DNA of 22,913 bases from Helicobacteraceae bacterium (GCA_031275395.1 JAISOU010000049.1:1-22913); one strand, 5' to 3'; positions 7,567 through 15,308 are shown, counted from the stretch's first letter. Notes: generated by a model not told the origin, from the sequence alone. Numbers and translations: made by a program.

Positions 7567-8178
7567 TTAAACCTTTTGCTCCATAATAGAGTCGATAATA
7601 ATATGTAAAAGGCGATCCAGCCCTTCGCCGCTTTTTGACGATATTAAAAGCGCGTTTTGATCTTTGCGTAAAAGCGCGTCTTTTTCTTTTCTGTTTAATT
7701 TATCCGCTTTTGTATAAACCGCGCAATCTTTCTGATCGGCTTTGATTATAGCGCTAACGAACTCTTTTGTGATTATATCTTGAGGCAGATTGTCTAAACG
7801 GCTGTCGATCAGGCGTAAAAAAAGGCGAATAGAAACGCGATTTTGCAAAAAGGGCGTTAGGTTTTTCTCCCACGATTCCCGTTCGCTTTTTGACGCTTTG
7901 GCGTAACCGAAACCCGGCAAATCGACAAAACGAAAAACGATCGGCATAGCGTCGAGCGTCGCTTTAATTTCATAAAAGTTTATTAGGCGGGTTTTTCCCG
8001 GAGTAGCGCTTATCTTAGCGAGATTTTTTCTCGCGCAAAGGGCGTTTAATAAAGAGCTTTTTCCCACGTTGGATCGCCCTAAAAAAACAATCTCGCTTAA
8101 ACTAGGATCGGGCGCGGTTGATATATCCAAAGCCGAAGCGATAAAACGCGATTGAACTATCCTAAGGTTTTGTGTCAT
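7567..8178 (-). CDS. engB: Ribosome-biogenesis GTPase YihA/YsxC (EngB)
   Basis: The 203-residue TRAFAC-class GTPase acts in assembly of the large ribosomal subunit. The motifs are clear: G1 GRSNVGKSS (34-42), the PGKTRLINF switch region (60-68), G3 DLPG (86-89) followed by FGYAKAS, G4 TKAD (156-159) and a G5-like ISSKSGEG. The length is normal. The gene overlaps lptA by 17 bases and is followed one base later by the acetyltransferase. The same lptC-lptA-engB order is known from Campylobacter and relatives. Translational coupling inside the operon is likely. Confidence 0.95.
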   Translation of the reverse strand: MTQNLRIVQSRFIASALDISTAPDPSLSEIVFLGRSNVGKSSLLNALCARKNLAKISATPGKTRLINFYEIKATLDAMPIVFRFVDLPGFGYAKASKSERESWEKNLTPFLQNRVSIRLFLRLIDSRLDNLPQDIITKEFVSAIIKADQKDCAVYTKADKLNRKEKDALLRKDQNALLISSKSGEGLDRLLHIIIDSIMEQKV

Positions 8179-8638
8179 TGCGATCTTTAATAGTAAAAAT
8201 AAGTTTGACCGGCGCGGAATCTTGCCCGCTAACTTTCGCGATTCTCGTCTGCTCGTTAAAAACGATATGATCGCCGATTACCTTTCGCTTGTTGGTAAGA
8301 TCTTCGACCCAAGCGCGTCCATTAAGAGTATATTCGCCTTTGCTCGGCAGATAAACAAGCTCGTCGGCTTCGCCTTCGTATTTTGAATCCGGTTTTTCTA
8401 ACGTCGCGCTGAAAGAAGCGCCGCCGCTAGATTCAAAGCGCGAAACTTGCCGATCGGGCGTAAATAGGATAATCATTTTTTCGCCGCGCAAAACGTCTTT
8501 TCCTTTAGTAACGACCACCGAACCCGTTAAAATCGCTCTTCTCGCGTTTTCATCGGCGTAAAACTGTTTAGCGGTTACTTCGATCTCTTCAGCGAAAAGA
8601 AGCGCTGAAAATAAGAAAAAAAAATTAAAGAGTTTCAT
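8162..8638 (-). CDS. lptA: LPS transport periplasmic bridge protein LptA
   Basis: LptA forms the periplasmic bridge that carries lipopolysaccharide from the LptBFGC extractor to LptD in the outer membrane. The 158-residue protein has a cleavable signal peptide (MKLFNFFFLFSALLFAEE) and an OstA-like beta-jellyroll region with repeated short strands (VTAKQFYADENARRAILTGS, KDVLRGEKMIILF, YEGEADELVYL, GRAWVEDL, KVIGDHIVFNEQ). It overlaps lptC by 14 bases upstream and engB by 17 bases downstream. The adjacent lptC supports the call, since sequence identity in this family is low. Confidence 0.88.
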   Translation of the reverse strand: MKLFNFFFLFSALLFAEEIEVTAKQFYADENARRAILTGSVVVTKGKDVLRGEKMIILFTPDRQVSRFESSGGASFSATLEKPDSKYEGEADELVYLPSKGEYTLNGRAWVEDLTNKRKVIGDHIVFNEQTRIAKVSGQDSAPVKLIFTIKDRNDTKP

Positions 8639-9140
8639 CGTTCAAAATAGCCTTTATCTGATTAGCCGTTATTTCGCGTTTAACGTTATCGACCACAAAA
8701 CTTTCGCCGCTCATAACGCCGTTTGGGCTTTCGTACATAAAGTCTTTGTCGCCTTTTAATATCCCGCTGGTTCTATTATACTCCGCGCTCTCGGTTTTTA
8801 ACGTCCGCCCAAGACTATCCCAATAATTTACGTCGCCGTTTAAAATTAAAATATCGCCCTTGATCGTCCCAGACAAACTTGAAATCGAGTCGCGCGTCTG
8901 CCCTATCTGCCGTAAAGCCGTAGGGCGAACAATCTCCTCCCGATCGTCGAAAACAAATCCGCCTTGCGCGATCAGAACGCTTGAAACGATCTCCTTATCG
9001 ATCGAATATATCTTGTAATTTTCAAACTCCATACGCGCGGTTTTCGCCTGTTCGCCGCCTTTGCGGTTTTCGGGCGATAACGTAAACGAGGCGATCAGAC
9101 TCGCGATCGTCAGGAAAAAGGCGAACGTCCATATTTTCAA
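8625..9140 (-). CDS. lptC: LPS export ABC transporter periplasmic protein LptC
   Basis: LptC is the bitopic inner-membrane partner of LptBFG that passes LPS to LptA. The 171-residue protein has a single N-terminal membrane helix (about 4-21, IWTFAFFLTIASLIASF) and a periplasmic beta-rich domain with the expected strands (YKIYSIDKEI, DILILNGDVNYWDSLGR, LKTESAEYNRTSGILKGD, GVMSGESFVVDNVKREITAN). The start codon directly abuts the hisB stop. In many relatives kdsC lies between hisB and lptC. It is absent here. Confidence 0.85.
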   Translation of the reverse strand: MKIWTFAFFLTIASLIASFTLSPENRKGGEQAKTARMEFENYKIYSIDKEIVSSVLIAQGGFVFDDREEIVRPTALRQIGQTRDSISSLSGTIKGDILILNGDVNYWDSLGRTLKTESAEYNRTSGILKGDKDFMYESPNGVMSGESFVVDNVKREITANQIKAILNDETL

Positions 9141-9719
9141 CTAAAGCGCCCCTTTTAAGCTAGGAACCCCGACAACCCTTTCGTTGGGCGCGATCGCCGA
9201 ACGAAACGCGAGGGCGAACGCTTTGAAAATCGCTTCCGCGATGTGGTGGCGGTTAGAACCGCGAATCAAAGAGATATGCGCCGAGATTTTGGCGTTAGCG
9301 ACCAAAGCGCGAAAAAACTCTTCGGCAAGCTCGCCGTCAAACTCGCCGATTTTACCCTCTAACGACGGAACTTCCCAACTAAAAAAAGCGCGTCCGCTAA
9401 CGTCGATCGCGCATTGGGCGGCGGCTTCGTCTAAGATCGCTATGCGATCGGCAAAACGCTCGATCCCGCTCGCGGGAAAGATCGCTTCGTTTAACGCGCT
9501 GCCAAGCGCAATGCCTACGTCCTCGACCGTGTGATGCCCATCGACGATTAGATCGCCTTCGCACTCCAATTCTAAATCGATCAAAGCGTGTTTTGCAAGC
9601 GACGCGATCATGTGATCGAAAAAGCCGATTCCCGTTTTAACCGCGCATTTACCGCTACCGAATAACTCCAACTTCAAAGAAACGTCCGTTTCGTTTGTTT
9701 TTCGCTTTTTTACCACCAT
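9141..9719 (-). CDS. hisB: Imidazoleglycerol-phosphate dehydratase
   Basis: HisB removes water from imidazoleglycerol phosphate in histidine synthesis. It is a cytoplasmic manganese enzyme with a 24-subunit assembly. The 192-residue protein is the monofunctional form, without the phosphatase domain of enteric HisB. The metal-binding motifs are H62-H63-x2-E66 in DGHHTVEDVG and H158-H159-x2-E162 in RGSNRHHIAEAIFKAFA; the N-terminal GIGFFDHM is also present. A good Shine-Dalgarno (AGGAG) overlaps the rlpA stop, with 8 bases between the genes. Its place inside an envelope operon is a metabolic intrusion also seen in some Campylobacterota. Confidence 0.96.
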   Translation of the reverse strand: MVVKKRKTNETDVSLKLELFGSGKCAVKTGIGFFDHMIASLAKHALIDLELECEGDLIVDGHHTVEDVGIALGSALNEAIFPASGIERFADRIAILDEAAAQCAIDVSGRAFFSWEVPSLEGKIGEFDGELAEEFFRALVANAKISAHISLIRGSNRHHIAEAIFKAFALAFRSAIAPNERVVGVPSLKGAL

Positions 9720-9727
9720 TTTTTCTC

Positions 9728-10606
9728 CTATGACGCGCTAACTATAACGGCGCTCGTAAAACCTTGCGAATCCTTAAAACGCGCCGCGTCCTCTTTAGAA
9801 TCAAAGCCGCCGATCAAAACGCGGTGGAGTTTCTCGGAGCCGAATACAACGGTTTGTATCACGACTGCGCGGCTTGGCGTTTTTTTCTGCGTTTCGTCTT
9901 TTAAGCGGTTCGCTCCGTCAAGATTACGAAACGATCCAAGCTGAATCAAAAAATTGCCGCTAGGCGCGACCTCGTTTGAAGCGTCGTTTTTGGGCGCGTT
10001 TTTCAAGGGCGGCGCGGCGTTCGCCTGCCGCGTCGCGCCGCTATTAAGTTGCGCGGCTATATGCGCGTCGTATTCCAATACCTCGATCGTAACGGGCGCC
10101 GTACCCGTTTTATCGATCGCCAAAGCCTTTCCCGCCGTGTAGCTCAGATCGATAATGCGCCCGTCGACGAAGGGGCCGCGATCATTAATTCGCGCTTTGA
10201 CTTGCGCTCCCGTTTCGCGGTGAGTAACAAGTACTATAGAGTTCATCGGAAGCGTCTTGTGCGCGGCGGTGCCGGGCGCGTACATATTGTAGGTTTCTCC
10301 GCTGGAGGTCTTTCTGCCGTGAAACTCGGCGCCGTACCAACTGGCGATTCCAACCTCTTTCCACCCGATCGGGCGAATCTGCGGATAGTATCGTTTGCCC
10401 AACACGGTATAGCCGCGAAGAGTCGCGCGGTGCATTCCCGCCGATCCGTCGCTTTTGGTCGGCTCAGGCGCGCTATACGAGCTTGAATGAGAGCTTGCCC
10501 TTTCGCTAGGATAGTAGCCGATCACAACCCCGCGCCTCTGATATTTGGCGCTACAACCGACAAGCAAGAGTGCGCTAGCGGCGAATAATAAGCCGATCGC
10601 CCGCAT
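9728..10606 (-). CDS. rlpA: RlpA septal-ring lytic transglycosylase lipoprotein
   Basis: RlpA cuts glycan strands that lack stem peptides and acts at the septum or outer membrane. The 292-residue precursor has a lipoprotein signal with lipobox LLVGC (Cys18). Its double-psi beta-barrel domain spans about 84-178 (GIASWYGAEFHGRKTSSGE, then ARINDRGPFVDGRIIDLS, with the catalytic-type Asp in NDRGP). A Ser/Ala/Asn-rich linker leads to a C-terminal SPOR domain (about 213-292, FLIQLGSFRNLDGANRL and RVLIGGFDSKEDAARF) that binds denuded peptidoglycan. It overlaps the mltD end by 32 bases. The next gene is hisB. Confidence 0.94.
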   Translation of the reverse strand: MRAIGLLFAASALLLVGCSAKYQRRGVVIGYYPSERASSHSSSYSAPEPTKSDGSAGMHRATLRGYTVLGKRYYPQIRPIGWKEVGIASWYGAEFHGRKTSSGETYNMYAPGTAAHKTLPMNSIVLVTHRETGAQVKARINDRGPFVDGRIIDLSYTAGKALAIDKTGTAPVTIEVLEYDAHIAAQLNSGATRQANAAPPLKNAPKNDASNEVAPSGNFLIQLGSFRNLDGANRLKDETQKKTPSRAVVIQTVVFGSEKLHRVLIGGFDSKEDAARFKDSQGFTSAVIVSAS

Positions 10607-11813
10607 AAATCGTGTTTTTTTGGATCTGATTGGCGTCTTTCAACTCCGCTATGGAGATTTTGAACTTTCTCGCTATCGAATCGAGCGAGTCGCCTTTCTG
10701 AACGACATATTCGTTGGTCTTTTTTTGTTCGCTCGGCGCGACAGAGCGCGGCGCGGGGATCGCAAGTTGCATATTCGGTCTGATCAAATTGCTAGAAAGA
10801 TAGTTGAAATCTTTTAACATATTAACCGTTATGCCGTAGCGTCTTGCGATCGAACCAAGATTGTCGCCTTGTTGAACGATATATATTTGATTTCGGCTTC
10901 CCGAATCCTTAAAAACGTAATTTTGCTTGAATTGGGCGAGTTTGTCGTATGGCAGATAGATCGAATAACTTTTGCCGTAAGGCGGAACAAACTCGTATCG
11001 CAAAGAGGGATTTAACGTTTTTAGATTTGCCGTCGTCGTCCCCGCCGCCCTAGCTATATCTTGCAAAGTCGCTCCGGGCGCGACCTCCGCAACCGCCATT
11101 GGGTAGGACGATCCGCGATTTAACAGGTGTTCGGAGCTGGCGGCAAGCATTAAACTTTCGCTTTCCGCGAGCGAAGCTAAGGCGAGAACCTTGCGCAAAT
11201 AGTGGCGCGTTTCCGTCGGTAAAAACTGCTGTTTCTTGTTTTTGGCTACGCTCATCAAAACCGACAGATCGTCCGTACCCGCCTTTTTAATCGCCGATCT
11301 TACCCGCCCTTCGCCGCAGTTATACGCCATAATGGCGAGCGACCATTTGCCAAATTGCGAATGTAAATCTTTTAAATAGCGAATCGCCGCGTCGGTCGAT
11401 TTGATCGGATCGCGTCTTTCATCGACGTAGCTATCGACCTTTAAGCCGTAGCGTTTAGCCGTTCCCGCCACAAACTGCCATATTCCCGCCGCCTGAGCGG
11501 TAGAGTAAGCGCGGGGTTTGAAGCTAGATTCCGCCATAGCCATATAGACGAGCGCGGGCGGCAGACCCGCGTCGACGATCTTTTGCTTGATTAACGGCTG
11601 ATAGATGTAAGCGTCGGAAAGAATACGCATAAAGGTTTCTTGACGGTAAAAAACAAAATTGCTCTTCATCGTCTGAAACTCCGTGTCCTGTAGGAAAGAT
11701 TCGTCTACGTCTAAAGAAAGAAGCACCGATCGGTCGCGGTGTCCTTCGTTAGACTCGTATAGGGCGGCGAAACATAGAGAACACGCGAGTAACGACGCGA
11801 TAATTTTGCGCAT
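10575..11813 (-). CDS. mltD: Membrane-bound lytic murein transglycosylase D, with LysM repeats
   Basis: MltD cleaves peptidoglycan glycan strands to give 1,6-anhydro-muropeptides in the periplasm. The 412-residue protein has a signal peptide (MRKIIASLLACSLCFAALY) and an SLT domain with the catalytic Glu95 in MAMAESSFKP followed by GIWQFVAGTAKRYGL and MAYNCGEGRV. The C-terminal half holds two clear LysM domains (from YIVQQGDNLGSIARRYGIT and YVVQKGDSLDSIARKFKIS) and one degenerate copy before them (VAPGATLQDIARAAGTTTAN). It is the first gene of the long minus-strand operon. A TATAAT box lies upstream and a purine-rich AAGAAAGAAG precedes the ATG. Confidence 0.93.
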   Translation of the reverse strand: MRKIIASLLACSLCFAALYESNEGHRDRSVLLSLDVDESFLQDTEFQTMKSNFVFYRQETFMRILSDAYIYQPLIKQKIVDAGLPPALVYMAMAESSFKPRAYSTAQAAGIWQFVAGTAKRYGLKVDSYVDERRDPIKSTDAAIRYLKDLHSQFGKWSLAIMAYNCGEGRVRSAIKKAGTDDLSVLMSVAKNKKQQFLPTETRHYLRKVLALASLAESESLMLAASSEHLLNRGSSYPMAVAEVAPGATLQDIARAAGTTTANLKTLNPSLRYEFVPPYGKSYSIYLPYDKLAQFKQNYVFKDSGSRNQIYIVQQGDNLGSIARRYGITVNMLKDFNYLSSNLIRPNMQLAIPAPRSVAPSEQKKTNEYVVQKGDSLDSIARKFKISIAELKDANQIQKNTIYAGDRLIIRR

Positions 11814-11846
11814 TAGAACTTCTTTCTTCGGTAAAATAAATCGCCG

Positions 11847-11852
11847 ATTATA
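11847..11852 (-). promoter_or_regulatory. Putative -10 box (TATAAT) of the mltD envelope operon
   Basis: TATAAT on the minus strand lies 33 bases before the mltD start and leaves a leader of about 27 bases containing AAGAAAGAAG. No clear -35 box is seen, which is usual for this phylum. It lies back to back with the putative yidD promoter. Confidence 0.5.
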
Positions 11853-11881
11853 GCTTTCTAAGGCTTATGGCGGCGAAACGT

Positions 11882-11887
11882 TACAAT
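11882..11887 (+). promoter_or_regulatory. Putative -10 box (TACAAT) of yidD
   Basis: TACAAT is followed by 7 bases and the ATG at 11895. There is no Shine-Dalgarno between. The alternative in-frame ATG at 11886 lies inside this box, so if the promoter is real the shorter start is right and the mRNA is leaderless or nearly so. Confidence 0.4.
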
Positions 11888-11894
11888 GTTTGGT

Positions 11895-12296
11895 ATGCAA
11901 ATCCCTTTTATAAATCGTCCGTTCTGGCTTTTGGTAAGGCTCTATCAAATTGTTTTATCGCCGATTTTTGGGCGATCGTGTCGTTTTTATCCAACCTGCT
12001 CCAACTACGCGCTTTGGCTTTTGGAAAAACGATCGCTTCTGGTTGCGCTGGTTTTGATCGCGTGGCGCGTGGCGCGTTGCAACCCGCTTTGCAAGGGCGG
12101 TTTTGACTATCCGAGCCTGCCGCTTAACGCGACGCCAAAAATCGCCAAACTGCGCGCGCCGCAAAGACGATCGGGTAAAATTACATGGTTTTTAGCGCCA
12201 AAAGGCGATCGTTATCTCTTAATTAAGGCAAGAAATGCAAATGCTGGTAAAACCAATGGGGCGCGGCTATCAAACAAATTGTTACCTCCTAACTAG
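11895..12296 (+). CDS. yidD: Membrane protein insertion efficiency factor YidD
   Basis: YidD is a small membrane-associated protein that aids YidC-dependent insertion of inner-membrane proteins. The family signature is complete: LLVRLYQIVLSPIFGRSCRF, YPTCSNYALWLL and CNPLCKGGFDYP, with the conserved Cys residues. The body ends normally near PKGDRYLLIKA. About 22 further residues follow that family members usually lack, and the last 62 bases overlap the start of the next gene. Loss of an original stop codon is the simplest explanation. I prefer the ATG at 11895 over that at 11886 because of the -10 box. The gene is not next to rpmH/rnpA here. Confidence 0.9.
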   Translation: MQIPFINRPFWLLVRLYQIVLSPIFGRSCRFYPTCSNYALWLLEKRSLLVALVLIAWRVARCNPLCKGGFDYPSLPLNATPKIAKLRAPQRRSGKITWFLAPKGDRYLLIKARNANAGKTNGARLSNKLLPPN

Positions 12297-12846
12297 CGAC
12301 GATAAGACGATCGTTATCGATCCGGGCATAGAGTCTGCGGAGTGGGTAATACAAAACGCGAAAAATCCGATCGCAATCTTAAACACGCACGGACATTTCG
12401 ACCACACATACGACGACGCGCCTTTGCAACAGGCGTTAAAGATTCCCGTTTATATCCGTAGCGAAGATAGTTTTATGCTCGATCGCGATAACCGCGATCC
12501 AAACAGAGAGCCTTGCAAAGCCGACGTTTGCGTAAGCGACGAAGAGTTAATCGAGTTAGAAGGTTTTCGTTTTCGATTTAGACATTTTGCGGGGCATACC
12601 CCCGGGTGCTCTATGATCGAGTTTGAGGATCGTATTTTTAGCGGCGATTTTATCTTTGACGATACGATCGGCAGATACGACTTCCCCGCTTCCAGCCCGC
12701 GCGATATGAAACGATCGCTAGAGCGCTTTATGAGCCTTTACGCGGAAGATCACAGACCGCTCTATACGGGACACGGCAAACCGACGGATATACAAAGCGC
12801 CAGAAAGTTCCTTCCGGCGTTTATCGACGCTTTAAGGTTTTATTGA
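12235..12846 (+). CDS. Metallo-beta-lactamase-fold hydrolase, glyoxalase II-like
   Basis: The 203-residue cytoplasmic protein has the complete binuclear metal site of the fold: H52-x-H54-x-D56-H57 in THGHFDHTYD, H121 in GHTPGCSMIEF, D138 in FSGDFIFDDTIGRYDFP, and H180 in YTGHGKPTD. The GDxLFxxxIGRxD-like block is typical of the hydroxyacylglutathione hydrolase (GloB-like) branch. At about 200 residues it lacks the C-terminal substrate-binding domain of true glyoxalase II, so its thioester or other substrate is open. The start overlaps the end of yidD by 62 bases, with only a weak AAGG element before the ATG. Confidence 0.88.
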   Translation: MQMLVKPMGRGYQTNCYLLTSDDKTIVIDPGIESAEWVIQNAKNPIAILNTHGHFDHTYDDAPLQQALKIPVYIRSEDSFMLDRDNRDPNREPCKADVCVSDEELIELEGFRFRFRHFAGHTPGCSMIEFEDRIFSGDFIFDDTIGRYDFPASSPRDMKRSLERFMSLYAEDHRPLYTGHGKPTDIQSARKFLPAFIDALRFY

Positions 12847-12911
12847 TTTTTACGCCGCCGCATAACGAATAACAAAACTATGCGTTTGCGCTCTTAAGCG
12901 AAAATAAGATT

Positions 12912-14012
12912 TTATAAACGCTTTTTTCCTATGTTTTGCGCGAAGACTTCGCGCATTTTATTAAGAGCGTCGTCGAAGGCGTAAAGCCCTCGTTGCGTTA
13001 GCGCCTCTTCTCTGCGAATAGCCGCCGCCAGAGCTTCTTTGATTTTAGGCAGTTCGGCTAACATCATCTGAGACTTATTCGTAAGCTCTTTTGCCGTGTT
13101 GTTGATATTGCAGTTTTCATAAAAAACGGCGGCGCGTTTATATTCGCTTTTTTGAATATCGTTGCGCGAGGCTCTTCGCGCTCGATCCATCTGTTCGGCA
13201 AGGTAAAACGCTACGTCGCCGGAGGGGGCGAATTGAAAAATGCGTTTAACCTCCGTTCGCGTTCCGTCCTCGTTTACCACAATCTCTTTTAGCTCGTCGA
13301 GCGTCATAGATTGCACCTGTTCTAAAGTCAAGGCGCGGGCTTTATTGATAGCCTCTATATTTTTATTGATCCCGTCGATACTTTTAAATAATCTTTCGAC
13401 GTTTTCTTTGGCGTTTTTTACCGCCCGATCTTTGACGCTATGCGCCTGCTTTAACCTCATCCAGATCTGTTGTGCTTTGCTTGCTATAGGCATTCCGTTC
13501 GCGCTAGTTAAAATCGGCGCGTAAGAGCCCGCGCCGTCGATCGCCTCTTGAACAATATTATCGATAATGTTTACATTTTTCGCCCGATCGACTCGTTCAA
13601 AAAAGGTATCGGCGATCGCCTCTCTAAACAGCTTTTGATATTCGATAAAATACGCCTTTGACTGGCTAAGCACAAACGCCTGTTTTTTTGGATCGCTTTT
13701 TACCTCTTTTGCGATCAGATCGTCAAAACCGGCCTCTTTGCTAATAAGATAGTTGATCTCTTTGTCGATATACTCTTTAAGGGCTAAAACGCAACCTTCG
13801 ATTCTAAATTGCGTATAACTTTGGAGCGTCTTAAAATTGATTGTAGCCAACGCGACGGGATATTCGATTATATTCTTAACCGCTTTGCTCATAACCGCGT
13901 ATAATTCGGTAGAATCGTTTATCATAAAAAGCTCGTTTTCAAACGTGCTTTTACTAAGAAAAAACGCGTCTACCGTGGCGCGTTGTTCGTTTAGATCGAC
14001 GTGAGCTTTCAT
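12912..14012 (-). CDS. Unrecognised 366-residue helical protein
   Basis: I do not recognise this protein. There is no signal peptide or membrane helix, so it is probably cytoplasmic. It is almost wholly helical, with probable coiled-coil segments (AVKNAKENVERLFKSIDGIN near 200; EQMDRARRASRNDIQKSEY near 275; IKEALAAAIRREEALTQRG near 325). There are only two Cys and no obvious catalytic motif. A local stretch ILTSANGMPIASKAQQIWMR (about 165-185) breaks the helical pattern. Its ATG lies 19 bases after the yqeY stop, so the two are co-transcribed. Codon use and CGATCG density match the chromosome, so it looks native. Confidence 0.8.
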   Translation of the reverse strand: MKAHVDLNEQRATVDAFFLSKSTFENELFMINDSTELYAVMSKAVKNIIEYPVALATINFKTLQSYTQFRIEGCVLALKEYIDKEINYLISKEAGFDDLIAKEVKSDPKKQAFVLSQSKAYFIEYQKLFREAIADTFFERVDRAKNVNIIDNIVQEAIDGAGSYAPILTSANGMPIASKAQQIWMRLKQAHSVKDRAVKNAKENVERLFKSIDGINKNIEAINKARALTLEQVQSMTLDELKEIVVNEDGTRTEVKRIFQFAPSGDVAFYLAEQMDRARRASRNDIQKSEYKRAAVFYENCNINNTAKELTNKSQMMLAELPKIKEALAAAIRREEALTQRGLYAFDDALNKMREVFAQNIGKKRL

Positions 14013-14031
14013 ATTCGCTTCGTAAAGCCCG

Positions 14032-14466
14032 TCAGCCCAAAAGTTTTTTGGCGATTTCGCTAATACGTTTGCCGTCGGCTTGCGATCCGATCGCGGGTTT
14101 AGCGGCGCTCATTACCGCGCCGATCGTCTTTTGATCAAGCGCGGCGATAATCGTTTGCAGTTTCGCTTCAAGCTGTTCGTCGTTAAGCTGTTTGGGTAAA
14201 TACCCCTCGATAATCGCGACCTCTTTACTCTCCTTCTCGACGAGATCGGCGCGGTTTCCAACCTTGTATTGCGCGATCGCGTCTAAGCGAAGTTTGATCT
14301 GCTTTTGTAAGATCTTCTCTACGTCAGCGTCGCCTAGGCTCTTGCGCTCGTCGATCTCGACCTGTTTTAGCGCGCCGACGACGTTGCGAAGCGTGTCGCG
14401 GCGAAAATCGTCGCGCTCGCGCATAGCGGTTTTAACGTCCTCTCTAATTTTCTCTGCCAGCCCCAT
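14032..14466 (-). CDS. GatB/YqeY domain-containing protein
   Basis: The 144-residue protein is a stand-alone YqeY domain, a helical fold also found at the C-terminus of GatB, where it binds tRNA. Characteristic segments are MREDVKTAMRERD-like (here KIREDVKTAMRERDDFRRDT), LRNVVGALKQVEIDERK, EKILQKQIKLRLDAIAQY, IIEGYLPKQLNDEQLE and ADGKRISEIAKKLL. The length is normal. The exact role of the family is not settled; tRNA-related or amidotransferase-related functions are suspected. It is divergent from flgH and heads a two-gene unit with the unknown helical protein. Confidence 0.88.
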   Translation of the reverse strand: MGLAEKIREDVKTAMRERDDFRRDTLRNVVGALKQVEIDERKSLGDADVEKILQKQIKLRLDAIAQYKVGNRADLVEKESKEVAIIEGYLPKQLNDEQLEAKLQTIIAALDQKTIGAVMSAAKPAIGSQADGKRISEIAKKLLG

Positions 14467-14485
14467 TTTTTGCCCGCCTATTTTT

Positions 14486-14501
14486 TGGAATTAAAGTTGC
14501 T
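14486..14501 (+). promoter_or_regulatory. Sigma54 (RpoN) promoter of flgH
   Basis: TGG (14486-14488) and TTGCT (14497-14501) give the obligatory GG-N10-GC spacing of sigma54 promoters (GG 14487-14488, GC 14499-14500). The site lies 38 bases before the flgH ATG, leaving a leader of about 25 bases with AGGAG. Sigma54 control through FlgR is known for rod and hook genes in Campylobacter and Helicobacter, so the site fits its gene. Confidence 0.75.
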
Positions 14502-14538
14502 ATTAAAAATCAAATTGTAACCAACTAGGAGTAAAGAG

Positions 14539-15240
14539 ATGCGCAGAAAACTGATCTTTATAGCGCCGTTTGCATTTTTGGGGTGCGCGGGCGCGTTTGA
14601 TCCGCAGATCAACTTTAAGCCGCCGGAATACGTCCAACAAACGCCATCGCGCGAAGAATCGGAGTCCAGCGCGCTTGGTAGCCTGTTTGGACGCGGCGAT
14701 AATCCGCTATTTTCCGATCGCAAGGCTATGAAGATTAACGACGTGGTAACGGTGCTGATCGACGAGAGGTTACAAAGTAGCTCTAGCTCGAATAGACAGC
14801 TTAACCGCTCGCAAAATAGCCAATTTTCGCCCGGCGCATTTACCTACGCGGGAACGTCGGATAACGGCAAAAAGGTTACAAAAGGCTTAAATAACGGGGT
14901 CGGATTTGGTTTTCAGACTAACAGTACCAGCGAGTTTGACGGCGGCGGGACGGCGACGAGAAACGAAAACTTTACGACGACGATCAGCGCGAGAATCATA
15001 AAAGTTATGCAAAACGGCAACTATTTTATCGAAGGGCGGCGCGAAATTATGGTAGATGAAGAAAAGCAGATCATACAAATTAGCGGGGTCGTGCGTCCCG
15101 ACGACATCGCGCAAAATAACACGATCGGTTCGGCGTATATCGCCGACGCGAAAATCTCTTACCGTTCTGAGGGCGCTATTAAACAAAATTCAAAGCAGGG
15201 CTGGGGAACAAGGCTTTTAAACGCGATTTCGCCATTTTAG
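14539..15240 (+). CDS. flgH: Flagellar L-ring protein FlgH
   Basis: FlgH is the outer-membrane lipoprotein that forms the L-ring, the bushing around the flagellar rod. The 233-residue precursor has a lipobox (FAFLGC, Cys16). The family blocks are present: PLFSDRKAMKINDVVTVLID, the Ser/Asn-rich central part, TTTISARIIKVMQNGNYFIE, GRREIMVDEEKQIIQISGVV and RPDDIAQNNTIGSAYIADAK. The length is typical. The gene has a good Shine-Dalgarno and a sigma54-type promoter. It is single, with no other flagellar gene in the window, which matches the scattered flagellar genes of this phylum. Confidence 0.95.
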   Translation: MRRKLIFIAPFAFLGCAGAFDPQINFKPPEYVQQTPSREESESSALGSLFGRGDNPLFSDRKAMKINDVVTVLIDERLQSSSSSNRQLNRSQNSQFSPGAFTYAGTSDNGKKVTKGLNNGVGFGFQTNSTSEFDGGGTATRNENFTTTISARIIKVMQNGNYFIEGRREIMVDEEKQIIQISGVVRPDDIAQNNTIGSAYIADAKISYRSEGAIKQNSKQGWGTRLLNAISPF

Positions 15241-15260
15241 CGCCAACGCGTATATTGGCG
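15241..15260 (+). terminator. Hairpin after flgH, possible weak terminator
   Basis: CGCCAA pairs with TTGGCG around an 8-base loop directly after the flgH stop. No T-run follows, so termination efficiency is doubtful; it may only protect the 3' end. Confidence 0.3.
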
Positions 15261-15296
15261 TAAGGATAGGTTTCAAATATCTTAGGAAACGCTTAA

Positions 15297-15302
15297 TATA
15301 AT
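15297..15302 (+). promoter_or_regulatory. Putative -10 box (TATAAT) of the amidase gene
   Basis: TATAAT is followed by GCGGCT and then the ATG at 15309. This is the same geometry as at the permease gene (TATAAT, 6 bases ending in GCT, ATG). Transcription would start at the start codon, and no Shine-Dalgarno is present. Confidence 0.5.
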
Positions 15303-15308
15303 GCGGCT

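Noticed and set aside
10049-10486. 145-codon plus-strand frame opposite rlpA
   Set aside because: Antisense shadow of the RlpA barrel domain; no Shine-Dalgarno and low-complexity Arg-rich product.
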